From: Desulfacinum sp.
GTDB lineage: Bacteria; Desulfobacterota; Syntrophobacteria; Syntrophobacterales; DSM-9756
DNA length: 64,000 nt
Assembly: GCA_014359885.1 (NCBI GenBank)
Contig: JACIYN010000018.1
Coordinates: forward strand, 124,001-188,000
Direction: 5' to 3'
Below are positions 19,615 through 27,997 of this stretch, one piece after another (the stretch's first letter is position 1; each line of letters begins with the position of its first letter). The notes beneath the pieces are model-generated. The model was given only the letters and a program-made list of their open reading frames with translations, was not told the origin of the DNA and searched no databases. The translations under genes and the position numbers were made by a program.

Positions 19615-20960
19615 CGGGACGTTTCAAGATTCTGGTCATCGATGATGAGCTCATCGTTCGCGAGTCCCTGGTGGGCTGGCTCAAGAAGGGCGGCTACCAC
19701 GTGGAAGGGGCTTCCGGCGGACGGGAAGGCCTGGAGCGCCTGGAACGGGAAGACTACGATCTGATCTTCCTGGACATCAAGATGCCGGACGTGAGCGGCA
19801 TGGAGGTGCTCAAGCAGGTCAAGGAACGCTATGCCTCCACCATGGTGGTGATGATCACCGCCTACGGGTCCGTGGAGACGGCGGTGGAGGCCATGAAGCT
19901 GGGCGCCAACGATTATCTCATGAAGCCCTTCGAGCCGGAGCAGCTCACCCTGTTGGTGGAAAAGCTCCAACAGCACAAACGCCTCCTCGATGAAAACCTT
20001 CTCTTGAAACAACAGATTGCCACCACCGCCGCCGAGCGATACCAGGACATCGTGGGGATCTCGGAACCCATGCAGGCCCTTTTCCAGCTCATCGAGGAAG
20101 TGGCCGCCGTGGATTCGCCCGTGCTCATCCGGGGTGAGACGGGCACGGGAAAGGAACTGGTGGCCAAGGCCATCCACGCGCGCAGCCCCCGGCGTTTCGG
20201 TCCCTTCGTGCCCATCAACTGTGGAGCTTTCACGGAAAGCCTGCTGGAAAGCGAGCTTTTCGGCCATGAAGTGGGATCGTTCACGGGGGCCACCAAGGCC
20301 AAGAAGGGCCGGCTGGAGATCGCCCAAGGCGGGACGCTCTTTCTGGACGAAATCGGGGAGATCCCCATGAAGATGCAGGTGGATCTCCTGCGGGTCCTGG
20401 AAGAACGGCGCATCCACCGGGTGGGAGGGACCCGGGACATCCCGGTGGACTTCCGGCTCATCTCCGCCACCCACCGGGACCTGAGCCGGGAAATGGAGCG
20501 GGGCCATTTCCGGCAGGATTTCTACTTCCGGCTGAACGTCATTGAGATCCAGGTGCCTCCGCTCCGGGAGCGCCGGGAGGACATTCCGGTGCTGGCGGAG
20601 CACTTTCTGGCCAAATTCCGCCGGGAGACCAACAAGCCGGTGGAGGGCTTCGATGCGGGGGCGCTGGAACTGCTGTGCGCCTACGATTGGCCGGGAAACG
20701 TGAGGGAGCTGGAAAACGCGGTGGAGCGCGCCGTGGTGCTCACCAAGGGCCGCAGGCTGCAGCGGGACGATTTCGCCTTTCTCTTTCGGGGGGGCGCTCC
20801 CAGCGAGCCCCATTCCCTCAAGGAGATGGAGCGGCTTCACATCCAGCGGGTCCTCTCCCTGTGCGGGGGCAACATCAGCCGGGCCGCCAAGCTCTTGGAG
20901 ATCAATCGAACCACGCTCCACAACAAGATCAAGAAGTACGGTTTGCGGGTGAACGGGTGA
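19611..20960 (+). CDS. NtrC-family sigma-54-dependent response regulator
   Basis: A 449-residue regulator. The receiver domain has D11/D12 and the phosphoacceptor D55 (LIFLDIKMPD). The AAA+ domain has Walker A GETGTGKE (175-182) and the sigma-54 contact loop GSFTGA (222-227, a variant of GAFTGA). The C-terminal Fis-type helix-turn-helix is GGNISRAAKLLEINRTTLHNKIKKYG. The start ATG overlaps the kinase stop, indicating translational coupling. Given the sigma-54 promoter 2 kb away on the other strand, the hdr operon is the obvious target, although trans targets are possible. Confidence 0.95.
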   Translation: MTGRFKILVIDDELIVRESLVGWLKKGGYHVEGASGGREGLERLEREDYDLIFLDIKMPDVSGMEVLKQVKERYASTMVVMITAYGSVETAVEAMKLGANDYLMKPFEPEQLTLLVEKLQQHKRLLDENLLLKQQIATTAAERYQDIVGISEPMQALFQLIEEVAAVDSPVLIRGETGTGKELVAKAIHARSPRRFGPFVPINCGAFTESLLESELFGHEVGSFTGATKAKKGRLEIAQGGTLFLDEIGEIPMKMQVDLLRVLEERRIHRVGGTRDIPVDFRLISATHRDLSREMERGHFRQDFYFRLNVIEIQVPPLRERREDIPVLAEHFLAKFRRETNKPVEGFDAGALELLCAYDWPGNVRELENAVERAVVLTKGRRLQRDDFAFLFRGGAPSEPHSLKEMERLHIQRVLSLCGGNISRAAKLLEINRTTLHNKIKKYGLRVNG

Positions 20961-21559
20961 CGGGCGCAACCCAAGCAGACAGGCGATCTTCCGGGACGGG
21001 GGGTGTGGTGGGCGTGGTTCCTTTGGGGGACGTGGGCGGGGTGGCGGTGCGGATCGTGGCGGCCAACGTTCAGGCGGTCCTGGGACTGGCCACGGATATC
21101 TTGGAGCCGCGCCCCTTGCCCGAATCGGCCTACCTGGCCGACAGGCATCAGTTCGACGCGTCCAGGATCGTGGCCCACATGGCCGCATGGACGGATCTTC
21201 CCGGACACCGTCGGATCGTGGGGCTGGCTTCGGTGGATCTGTGCGTGCCCATCCTGCGGTTCGTTTTCGGGGAGGCTCAGATGGGCGGCCGGTTCGCTCT
21301 GGTTTCGGGGGCGAGGCTCAGGCGGAATGCGGACGGGGGGGAGGCGCCCCTGGACCGGTATTACGAGCGGCTGGTGAAGGTGGCTTTGCACGAGTTGGGC
21401 CACACCCTGGAGATCTATCATTGCGACACGCCGGGATGCCTCATGCAGTTCAGTCCGTCCGTCCAACACCTGGACGGGCTGGACCTCCTTTTTTGTGCCC
21501 GTTGTTCCTTTGTGCTCCGGCGGGCGGTCCGGGCCTTGGTCCGGACCCCGAACGTGTGA
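20957..21559 (+). CDS. Archaemetzincin-family zinc metalloprotease
   Basis: About 200 residues with the archaemetzincin signature HELGHTLEIYHC, then CDTPGCLM and FCARC, matching HExxHxxGxxHCx4CxM...CxxC except that the conserved Gly is Glu. The start is uncertain: GTG at 20957 overlaps the regulator stop (GTGA), but the ribosome site is weak and other GTGs lie nearby. No signal peptide is seen, so it is probably cytosolic. Its position as third gene of the two-component operon is unusual. Family substrates in bacteria are unknown. Confidence 0.85.
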   Translation: MTGATQADRRSSGTGGVVGVVPLGDVGGVAVRIVAANVQAVLGLATDILEPRPLPESAYLADRHQFDASRIVAHMAAWTDLPGHRRIVGLASVDLCVPILRFVFGEAQMGGRFALVSGARLRRNADGGEAPLDRYYERLVKVALHELGHTLEIYHCDTPGCLMQFSPSVQHLDGLDLLFCARCSFVLRRAVRALVRTPNV

Positions 21560-21581
21560 AACAAATCCCGGAGTATGGTAA

Positions 21582-21602
21582 GGGCGGGGTTTATCCCCGC
21601 CC
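21582..21602. repeat. REP-like palindrome after the archaemetzincin gene
   Basis: GGGCGGGG-TTTAT-CCCCGCCC is the same palindrome as at 10391-10412 and 51009-51028, here in the opposite orientation. It may also act as a transcription end. Confidence 0.65.
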
Positions 21603-21722
21603 GAGAAGGGCGCAGTGACAGAAAGACCCGATGAACAGGTTGTCCTTCTGGGGTCTGAGAATGCCTGATGGACCCATACCCGGCGCCGGCGGACAAAGTC
21701 TTGGTCGGATCCGGTTGACAGC

Positions 21723-21751
21723 TTGACAAGGAAATGCCCATCCGATATATG
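21723..21751 (+). promoter_or_regulatory. Sigma-70 promoter of mvhD(Sec)-metV-metF
   Basis: Perfect TTGACA, 17-bp spacer, TATATG. The predicted start lies about 140 bp before the selenoprotein mvhD start. The 338-bp gap before the gene otherwise holds only the palindrome at 21582-21602. Confidence 0.7.
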
Positions 21752-21897
21752 CTCAGCGTGTGAAAATTGTCCCATTTCGCCAGCTTCCCCAGTGCGGCCG
21801 GCACCCCGCACGACGCCGACGGGCCCGTGGGACGATGGAGGCGCGATGGGCCGGGGGATGACGAGCCGTTTCCCAAAACCCCACCGAAGAGCTGCCT

Positions 21898-22362
21898 ATG
21901 GAACCGTTTGAACCGCGCATCGTGGCTTTCTGTTGCATGTACTGAGCGTACACGGCGGCGGACCTGGCAGGTTCGATGCGGCTCGACTACCCGCCCAACG
22001 TGCGCATCGTGAATGTGCCCTGCACGGGGCGGGTGGACATGCTCCATCTGCTCAAGGCCATCGAAAACGGCGCCGACGGGGTCTATGTGGCCGGATGCCA
22101 CGAAGGGGAATGCCACTTCCGAAACGGCAACCTGAAGGCCAGGCGCCGGGTGGCGGCGGTCAAAGAGATCCTGAAAGAGGTGGGGCTGGAGCCGGAGCGT
22201 GTGGAGATGTTCCATGTGGCCGCTTCCGACGGCCCCGGTTTTGCCGCCGCCGCGCGGGAGATGACCGAAAGGATCCGCCGCCTGGGCCCGTCGCCCGTCA
22301 AGGGGGCGGCGGAAGAGGATCCTCTGTGGGAAGGCGGCGGGGCCGAGGCGATGAGCACATGA
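21898..22362 (+). CDS. mvhD: MvhD-type iron-sulfur subunit, selenoprotein (in-frame TGA = Sec16)
   Basis: Read through TGA at 21943-21945 as selenocysteine, this is a 154-residue MvhD. The reading before the TGA (EPFEPRIVAFCCMY) and after it (AYTAADLAGSMRLDYPPNV) both match the family. The TGA is codon 16, exactly where the paralogue at 6919-7326 has Cys16 in FCCSNC. A short hairpin follows at 21960-21974. Downstream are PCTGRVDM and GADGVYVAGCHEGEC. The ATG has a weak AAGAG site. It precedes metV and metF, so it likely carries electrons to or from methylene-THF reductase. An ordinary gene caller would start it at 21976 and lose the N-terminus. Confidence 0.88.
21960..21974 (+). promoter_or_regulatory. 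Bacterial SECIS-like hairpin
   Basis: GGACC and GGUUC (one G-U pair) close a 5-nt loop UGGCA. The loop begins 20 nt after the UGA and has G in its second position, as described for bacterial SECIS elements read by SelB. The stem is short, so support comes mainly from its position. Confidence 0.55.
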
Positions 22363-22460
22363 CATTTTGGGGGTGCGGTTCCATCTGACCGCACCAGAAG
22401 GGATGTGACCGGTCATTTGGCAAGGCATGCGTGGAGGCATGCCGGGGGAGGAAAGGATCC

Positions 22461-23132
22461 ATGGTTGTTGCAGAACGCAAACCCATCGAGGAAATCCTTG
22501 CGATGGTCGCCGACTTCAAGAAGGTGCTTCTGGTCGGCTGCAAGGGTTGCGTGACGGTCTGCTGTGCCGGAGGAACCAAAGAGGTGGGCATCTTGGCCTC
22601 CGCGCTTCGGATCGCCAGAAAGAAGGCAGGAAACCCGCTGGAGGTGGTGGAGCACACCCTGGAGCGTCAGTGCGATCCGGAATACGTGGATCAGCTGGCC
22701 CCCATGATCAAGGAAAACGGTTTCGATGCGGTCCTTTCCATGGCCTGCAGCGTGGGGCCCCAGTTCATCGCCAAGAAGTATCCCATCCAGGTCTTCCCCA
22801 TGCTCAACACCACCTTCATCGGCGGCGCGTTGGAGCACGGCGTGTGGGCGGAATTCTGCCAGTCCTGCGGCAACTGCATCATCCACAACTTCGGAGGCCT
22901 GTGCCCCATCGCCCGGTGTTCCAAGAGCCTCATGAACGGTCCGTGCGGCGGTTCGGCCAACAAGCAGTGCGAAGTGAGCCCGGAGATCGACTGTATCTGG
23001 CACTTGATCTACGACCGCATGGTGGAACTGGGCAAAGTGGAAAAGCTCCGCACCGTCTTTCCCATCAAAGACTGGTCGACGAGCCGTGATGGTGGTCCAC
23101 GCAAGATCGTGAGGGAGGATTTGAAGCTATGA
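22461..23132 (+). CDS. metV: MetV-type methylene-THF reductase partner (MTHFR C-terminal domain)
   Basis: A 223-residue Cys-rich protein of the MTHFR_C family, the MetV partner of short MetF proteins in acetogens and sulfate reducers. Cys motifs include VGCKGCVTVCCAGG near the start, SMACSVGP, FCQSCGNC, CPIARCSKS and GPCGG. These are expected to bind Fe-S or zinc. The chosen ATG follows GGGGGAGGAAAGG; the longer frame is unsupported. Its stop overlaps the metF ATG by 4 bp, so the two are translationally coupled, in keeping with a MetFV complex. Confidence 0.93.
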   Translation: MVVAERKPIEEILAMVADFKKVLLVGCKGCVTVCCAGGTKEVGILASALRIARKKAGNPLEVVEHTLERQCDPEYVDQLAPMIKENGFDAVLSMACSVGPQFIAKKYPIQVFPMLNTTFIGGALEHGVWAEFCQSCGNCIIHNFGGLCPIARCSKSLMNGPCGGSANKQCEVSPEIDCIWHLIYDRMVELGKVEKLRTVFPIKDWSTSRDGGPRKIVREDLKL

Positions 23133-24055
23133 AAGCCGGAAGCAATCTGGAAAAGGTTTTGACCAGCGGGCATTTTGCGGTCACTGGCGAGCTGGGTCCT
23201 CCCCGGGGTGCGAGTGTGGAGGCCGTGGAAAAGAAGGCCGGCTACCTGAAGGGCATGGTGGACTCCATCAACGTGACCGACAACCAGACGTCGGTGGTGC
23301 GCATGTCCAGCGTGGCTGTCTGCAAGCTGCTGGTGGACATGGGTCTGGAGCCCAACTTGCAAATGGTCTGCCGCGACCGCAACCGGATCGCCATGCAGAG
23401 CGACCTTTTGGGGGCCTACGCCCTGGGGATCCGAAACGTCCTGTGCCTGTCGGGCGACCACAACAAGTTCGGGGACCATCCCCAGTCCAAAAACGTCTTC
23501 GATGTGGACTCGGTCCAGCTCATCTCCATCGTGAAGAAGCTCCGCGATGAGGGCAAGATGCTGAGCGGCCAGGAGTGCGAAGGCGTGCCCAGGTTCTTCA
23601 TCGGAGCCGCGGCCAACCCCTTCGGCGATCCCTTCGAATTTCGCGTAACGCGCCTTGCCAAGAAGATCGACGCCGGGGTGGATTTCATTCAGACCCAATG
23701 CATCTACAACATGGAAAAGTTCCGCAAGTACATGCACATCGCCCACGAAGAGGGTCTCACCGAGAAGTGTTACATCATGGCCGGCATCACGCCGCTCAAG
23801 TCCGTGGGCATGGCGCGCTACATGGCCAAGTTCGTTCCCGGCCTGGATGTGCCCGATTACTACATCGAGCGCCTCAAAGGCGTGGAAAAGAAGAAGCAGG
23901 CCGAGGAAGGCATCAAGATCGCCGTGGAACAGATCCAGGAAATCCGGGAAATGCCCGGCGTGGCCGGCATCCACCTCATGGCCATCGAGTGGGAACACAA
24001 GGTGCCGGAGATCATGGAAGCGGCGGGCCTCCTGCCGCGCCCCAAAGTGGACTGA
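23129..24055 (+). CDS. metF: Methylenetetrahydrofolate reductase
   Basis: A 308-residue MetF TIM-barrel flavoprotein. It reduces methylene-THF to methyl-THF, the last step of the methyl branch, and may work in reverse during oxidation of acetyl units. Visible features are TGELGPPRG with the catalytic Glu, INVTDNQTS, LCLSGDH, GAAANPF and DFIQTQCIYNME. The N-terminus is close to the bifurcation-linked MetF of anaerobes and has no NADH-specific extension. It is coupled to metV and ends at a terminator. Confidence 0.96.
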   Translation: MKAGSNLEKVLTSGHFAVTGELGPPRGASVEAVEKKAGYLKGMVDSINVTDNQTSVVRMSSVAVCKLLVDMGLEPNLQMVCRDRNRIAMQSDLLGAYALGIRNVLCLSGDHNKFGDHPQSKNVFDVDSVQLISIVKKLRDEGKMLSGQECEGVPRFFIGAAANPFGDPFEFRVTRLAKKIDAGVDFIQTQCIYNMEKFRKYMHIAHEEGLTEKCYIMAGITPLKSVGMARYMAKFVPGLDVPDYYIERLKGVEKKKQAEEGIKIAVEQIQEIREMPGVAGIHLMAIEWEHKVPEIMEAAGLLPRPKVD

Positions 24056-24086
24056 GGCGCTCGGCCTCATCCCATCCTGTTTGCAG

Positions 24087-24117
24087 AAAAAAGGCGGGAA
24101 TTTCCCCGCCTTTTTTC
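24087..24117 (+). terminator. Terminator after metF
   Basis: AAAAAGGCGGG and CCCGCCTTTTTT arms around a short AT-rich loop, ending in six T. The flanking A-run could let it work in both directions. Confidence 0.85.
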
Positions 24118-24193
24118 TTGGCTCGGCCCGGCGGGGGCGCCGGGAGGGGGCGCGAAACCCGGCGGCCGCCGCCCGGGAAGAAGGGACCTGCGG

Positions 24194-24222
24194 TTGACAC
24201 TCCCGGGAGGGCTGAATAGGAT
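24194..24222 (+). promoter_or_regulatory. Sigma-70 promoter of cooC
   Basis: Perfect TTGACA, 17-bp spacer, TAGGAT. The start would be near 24229, about 43 nt before the GTG start codon. Confidence 0.65.
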
Positions 24223-24271
24223 GATGCGGCTCTGAAGATCTTAATATGTCGGCGAATCAAGGAGGAAACGC

Positions 24272-25036
24272 GTGGGCCTGACAATAGCGCTGGGTGGTAA
24301 GGGCGGCACGGGCAAGACAACCCTGGCGGGACTGGTGATCCGGTATCTCATCGAAACCGGACGGAAGCCCGTCCTGGCGGTGGATGCGGATTCCAATTCC
24401 AACCTCAACGAGGTGCTGGGTGTTCCTTTGGAAGAGACGCTTTCCGATGCCCGGGAAATGATGAAAAAGGACGTTCCCGTGGGAATGACCAAGGACATCT
24501 TCATGGAGATGAAGATGGAACAATCCCTGGTGGAAGGCGAAGGCTTCGACCTGATCGCCATGGGCCGTCCGGAAGGCCCGGGCTGTTACTGCGCGGCCAA
24601 CAACCTGCTGAGCAGCCTGCTGGACAGGCTCATGAAGAACTACGACTATCTGGTGATCGACAACGAAGCGGGCATGGAACATTTCAGCCGGTTGACCCAA
24701 AAGGACGTGGATCTCCTGCTGCTGGTCTCCGACCCCAGTCGGAGGGGCCTCATGGCGGCCTGCCGGATCGCCGAGCTGGTGGATTCTCTGCCCATGCGGG
24801 TGGGCCACCGCATCCTGGTGGTCAACCAGGTTCAGGAACCGCCAGCACGGTGGCCGGAAGATGTGGAAAAGATGTTCGGCGACGGCAACATCTACGTGCT
24901 TCCCGCGGATCCCTTGCTGGCTCAGTTCGACATGGAAGGAAAGCCCACCAGCCGGCTTCCCGCCGATGCGCCGGTGGTTCAGGAAGCCTACGCGATCTTC
25001 GACAAGGTGCTGCCCCGGGCGGAAAAGGCGGCCTGA
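24272..25036 (+). CDS. cooC: CooC/AcsF-type nickel-insertion ATPase
   Basis: A 254-residue MinD-like P-loop ATPase of the CooC group, which matures the nickel site of CO dehydrogenase/acetyl-CoA synthase. It has the deviant Walker [12 protein letters not shown] (8-18), the signature [14 protein letters not shown], a CooC Cys-x-Cys pair (C105, C107 in [10 protein letters not shown]) and [13 protein letters not shown]. The start is GTG at 24272, 6 nt after GGAGG. CODH/ACS genes are not in the window, but the MetVF neighbours fit a Wood-Ljungdahl locus. The purine gene downstream is 34 bp away. Confidence 0.92.
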   Translation: MGLTIALGGKGGTGKTTLAGLVIRYLIETGRKPVLAVDADSNSNLNEVLGVPLEETLSDAREMMKKDVPVGMTKDIFMEMKMEQSLVEGEGFDLIAMGRPEGPGCYCAANNLLSSLLDRLMKNYDYLVIDNEAGMEHFSRLTQKDVDLLLLVSDPSRRGLMAACRIAELVDSLPMRVGHRILVVNQVQEPPARWPEDVEKMFGDGNIYVLPADPLLAQFDMEGKPTSRLPADAPVVQEAYAIFDKVLPRAEKAA

Positions 25037-25070
25037 GGGAGCCCAGCGGCTTGCAAAGGAGAGGGCGATC

Positions 25071-25673
25071 ATGACGGTCATCAAGAGGGCTTTGGTGAGT
25101 GTGACGGACAAGTCGGGCCTCGTGGAGTTCGCCCGGGGGCTGGCCCGGCACGGCGTGGACATCCTTTCCACGGGAGGAACGGCCGCCGCATTGCGCCAAG
25201 GGGGTCTGAAGATCACGGACGTCAGTGATTTCACGGGATTTCCCGAAATCTTGGACGGCCGAGTCAAGACCCTCCACCCCAAAATCCACGGGGGCATCCT
25301 GGGCATGCGGGACCGGGAGGAGCACCGGCGCACCATGGCCGAGCACGGGATCGAGCCCATCGACATGGTGGTCGTCAATCTGTACGCCTTCGAGCAAACG
25401 GTGGCCCGACCGGGGTGTACGCTGGAAGAGGCCATCGAGAACATCGACATCGGGGGGCCCACCCTGATCCGGGCCGCGGCCAAGAACAACGCCCACGTGG
25501 CCGTGGTCACCGATCCGGAAGACTATGAACGGATCCTGGAGGAGATGGATCGCTCCAACGGGGCCCTCTCCAGGGAGACGCGTCTTCGCCTGGCCGCCAA
25601 GGCCTTTTGCCTGACGCACCGCTACGACGGTGCCATCTGCGACTATTTGAAGAAGATGAGCGAAGGCCGCTAA
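25071..25673 (+). CDS. purH: Stand-alone IMP cyclohydrolase domain (PurH N-terminal half)
   Basis: Only 200 residues long, while bifunctional PurH is near 520. The MGS-like IMP cyclohydrolase half is present from [20 protein letters not shown], through [10 protein letters not shown] and [15 protein letters not shown], to [15 protein letters not shown]. The frame then stops and a terminator follows, so the AICAR transformylase half is absent, not merely frameshifted. AAAGGAGAGG precedes the ATG. Closing the inosine ring would need a separate formyltransferase elsewhere. It follows cooC closely and precedes purD and purE. Confidence 0.93.
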   Translation: MTVIKRALVSVTDKSGLVEFARGLARHGVDILSTGGTAAALRQGGLKITDVSDFTGFPEILDGRVKTLHPKIHGGILGMRDREEHRRTMAEHGIEPIDMVVVNLYAFEQTVARPGCTLEEAIENIDIGGPTLIRAAAKNNAHVAVVTDPEDYERILEEMDRSNGALSRETRLRLAAKAFCLTHRYDGAICDYLKKMSEGR

Positions 25674-25729
25674 CTTAAACGCCCCCTGGACGAGGACGGT
25701 TTTCGCCAGATCGTGACAGGTTCAAGGAA

Positions 25730-25758
25730 GGAAAAGCGGGGAAGTTCCCCGCTTTTCC
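25730..25758 (+). terminator. Hairpin terminator after the IMP cyclohydrolase gene
   Basis: A 12-bp perfect stem (GGAAAAGCGGGG with CCCCGCTTTTCC) around a 5-nt loop; the 3' arm itself carries TTTT. Confidence 0.7.
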
Positions 25759-25833
25759 ATTCCGTCTGAAGGAGCTGAGCCGGGACGGAATCCGAATATC
25801 TCTCAACGATTGGAAAAGGATGGAAGGAAGAGC

Positions 25834-27129
25834 ATGAAGGTTCTTGTGGTCGGCAGCGGGGGTCGGGACCACGCCATCGCGTGGAAGTTCACCCGGAGCG
25901 ATCGGGTTCGAAAGGTGTACGTGGCCCATGGCAATGCGGGCATCTCTCAGACGGCGGAATGCGTGGATGCCAAGACGCCGGAAGAGATGGCGGCCTTCGC
26001 CGAAAAGGAAGGGATCGATCTGACCTTCGTGGGGCCGGAAAAACCGCTCTCGGCCGGCATTGTGGATCTTTTCGAGAGTCGCGGACTGCCCATCATCGGC
26101 CCCAATCAAAGGGCGAGCCGCCTGGAATCGAGCAAGTGCGACACCAAGGTCATGCTGCGGGAGCTGGGGATTCCGGTGCCGGAATTCGAGATCTTTTCGG
26201 ATCCCGACAAGGCCCGTGATTACGTGCGTTCCGTGGGCCATCAGGTGGTGGTCAAGGCCGACGGGCTCGCAGCCGGAAAGGGCTCCCTGGTCTGCGACGG
26301 TGTGGCCGATGCCGAAGAGGCCATCCACGACATCATGGAAAAGAGGATCTTCGGAGATGCCGGCGCCCGGGTGGATATCGAAAAGCGGTTGTACGGCCGG
26401 GAGCTTTCCTTCTTCTGCTTTACGGACGGCTACAGCATCGTGCCCATGGTGGCGGCCCAGGACTACAAGCGCGCCCGCGACAACGATGAGGGAAAAAACA
26501 CGGGAGGGATGGGTTCCTATTCGCCTCATCCGTGGCTCGATGACGCCCTGGTGGAAACCATCATGAGCCGGGTGGCCGAGCCGGTCATCCGAGGCATTCG
26601 GGAAAAGTACGATATCCTGTACCGCGGCATCCTCTATTTGGGGCTCATGCTGGTGGAGGAACCGGGCGGCATCACGCCGTACGTTCTGGAGATCAATATC
26701 CGTTTGGGAGATCCGGAAGCTCAGGTTATTCTTCCCCGGCTCCGAACGGATCTCGTGGAGGTGTCCGAGGCCATCCTCACGGGGAATCTCAAGGGCCTGG
26801 ATCTCCAATGGGATCCCCGCTATCGGCTCTGCCTCATCGCCGTGAGCGGACGAACCAGGGGGAAAAAGGGCTGGTACAAGGGCTATCCCGAGCGCTACAA
26901 GATCGGGGTGCCCATCCAGGGCCTGGAGGCGGTGGACCCGGGCTGCCTGGTCTTCCATTCGGGAACCGGATGGGGTGAAGACGGGAATCTGGTGACCACG
27001 GGCGGGCGGGTGCTTTGCATCGTCAGCACGGGGGACACGCTGGGCGAGGCGCGCGACATCGCCTATCGGGAGATGGCCAAGGTTTCCTTTGAGGGGATGT
27101 ATTATCGAAGCGACATCGGCAAAGATTAG
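25834..27129 (+). CDS. purD: Phosphoribosylamine--glycine ligase
   Basis: A 431-residue GARS enzyme with the ATP-grasp fold; it joins phosphoribosylamine to glycine in purine synthesis. Signatures are MKVLVVGSGGRDHAIAWK, VGPEKPLSAGIVD, VVKADGLAAGKG, NDEGKNTGGMGSYSP and EINIRLGDPEAQ (usually EFNVRFGDPETQ). ATG 25834 begins the conserved fold with GGAAG upstream; a TTG further up is less likely. A 21-bp gap leads to purE. Confidence 0.96.
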   Translation: MKVLVVGSGGRDHAIAWKFTRSDRVRKVYVAHGNAGISQTAECVDAKTPEEMAAFAEKEGIDLTFVGPEKPLSAGIVDLFESRGLPIIGPNQRASRLESSKCDTKVMLRELGIPVPEFEIFSDPDKARDYVRSVGHQVVVKADGLAAGKGSLVCDGVADAEEAIHDIMEKRIFGDAGARVDIEKRLYGRELSFFCFTDGYSIVPMVAAQDYKRARDNDEGKNTGGMGSYSPHPWLDDALVETIMSRVAEPVIRGIREKYDILYRGILYLGLMLVEEPGGITPYVLEINIRLGDPEAQVILPRLRTDLVEVSEAILTGNLKGLDLQWDPRYRLCLIAVSGRTRGKKGWYKGYPERYKIGVPIQGLEAVDPGCLVFHSGTGWGEDGNLVTTGGRVLCIVSTGDTLGEARDIAYREMAKVSFEGMYYRSDIGKD

Positions 27130-27150
27130 AACGTGCGGGAGGAAGATTCC

Positions 27151-27672
27151 ATGGAGGGGAAGAAGGCTTTGGTGGGCATCCTGATGGGAAGCGATTCGGA
27201 TCTTTCCGTGATGGAAGCCGCAGCGGAGGTGCTTCGGGAATTCGGCGTGCCCTTTGAGATGGCGATCCTGTCCGCCCACCGCACCCCGGAACAGGCGGCC
27301 CGGTATGCGGCCGAAGCAGCCGAACGGGGGATCAAGGTGCTCATCGCCGGTGCGGGCTGGGCTGCGCACCTGGCCGGCGTTCTGGCATCCAAGACCACGC
27401 TCCCGGTGATCGGCGTGCCCATCGATTCTTCGCCGCTGAACGGCATGGACGCCCTCTTGTCCACCGTCCAGATGCCGCCGGGGATACCGGTGGCCACCAT
27501 GGCCATCGGCAAGGGCGGGGCCCGCAATGCGGCGCTCTTCGCCGTGCAGATCCTGGCCGTGGCCGACCAAAACCTGGCGGCCCGGCTCAAGGCGTACAAG
27601 GAGGACATGGCGGCGGGTGTCCTCAAAAAGAACGAAAAGATCGACCCCGCCGTGCGCGTTCCGGAACTTTAG
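27151..27672 (+). CDS. purE: N5-carboxyaminoimidazole ribonucleotide mutase
   Basis: A 173-residue class I PurE. Signatures are ILMGSDSDLSVM, ILSAHRTPEQ, AGAGWAAHLAGVLASKTTLPVIGVP and STVQMPPGIPVATMAIG, which cover the CAIR-binding loops. The ATG has GGGAGGAAG upstream and lies 21 bp after purD, so the two genes form one unit. No purK is adjacent. Confidence 0.95.
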   Translation: MEGKKALVGILMGSDSDLSVMEAAAEVLREFGVPFEMAILSAHRTPEQAARYAAEAAERGIKVLIAGAGWAAHLAGVLASKTTLPVIGVPIDSSPLNGMDALLSTVQMPPGIPVATMAIGKGGARNAALFAVQILAVADQNLAARLKAYKEDMAAGVLKKNEKIDPAVRVPEL

Positions 27673-27709
27673 GAGGCTGTCTGAAAATGCTGGGGGTGAC
27701 CTCTTTTTT

Positions 27710-27833
27710 CGTAGCGCAGCCCTTTAGGGGCTGCGGGGGATCCGCCGACCGTCGGATAGGCCATCGGATTTGGCCTTTTATTTCATGTGCCTACGATTAC
27801 CCTTTTCCGCGGGGCTGAAGCCCCGCGGCTACG
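27710..27833. repeat. Composite REP-like repeat, copy 1
   Basis: It starts with CGTAGCGCAGCCCTT, contains a GTCGGATAGGCCATC core and ends with the palindrome CCGCGGGGCTGAAGCCCCGCGG and CTACG. The same order of blocks recurs at 39406-39530 with diverged middle sequence. Confidence 0.75.
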
Positions 27834-27997
27834 GAAAAAGTCGGGTCCCTTGTCATTGGTTGAAGGAAACCTGTTCTCAGGCTCCTGGGGACGTGCCCGG
27901 CAACGTTCCATCCCGGAAGCCTGCGATAAGGGGGGGGAGAAAGTTTTGGGCGTGCTCCCTACCGGAACGCGGACCTGACGCCCCTACTCCCAGGGCC

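Noticed and set aside
21898-21945. Reading the TGA in the second mvhD as a true stop (pseudogene or short gene from 21976)
   Set aside because: Both sides of the TGA match the family in one frame, the codon aligns with Cys16 of the paralogue, and a SECIS-like hairpin follows; selenocysteine explains this better.
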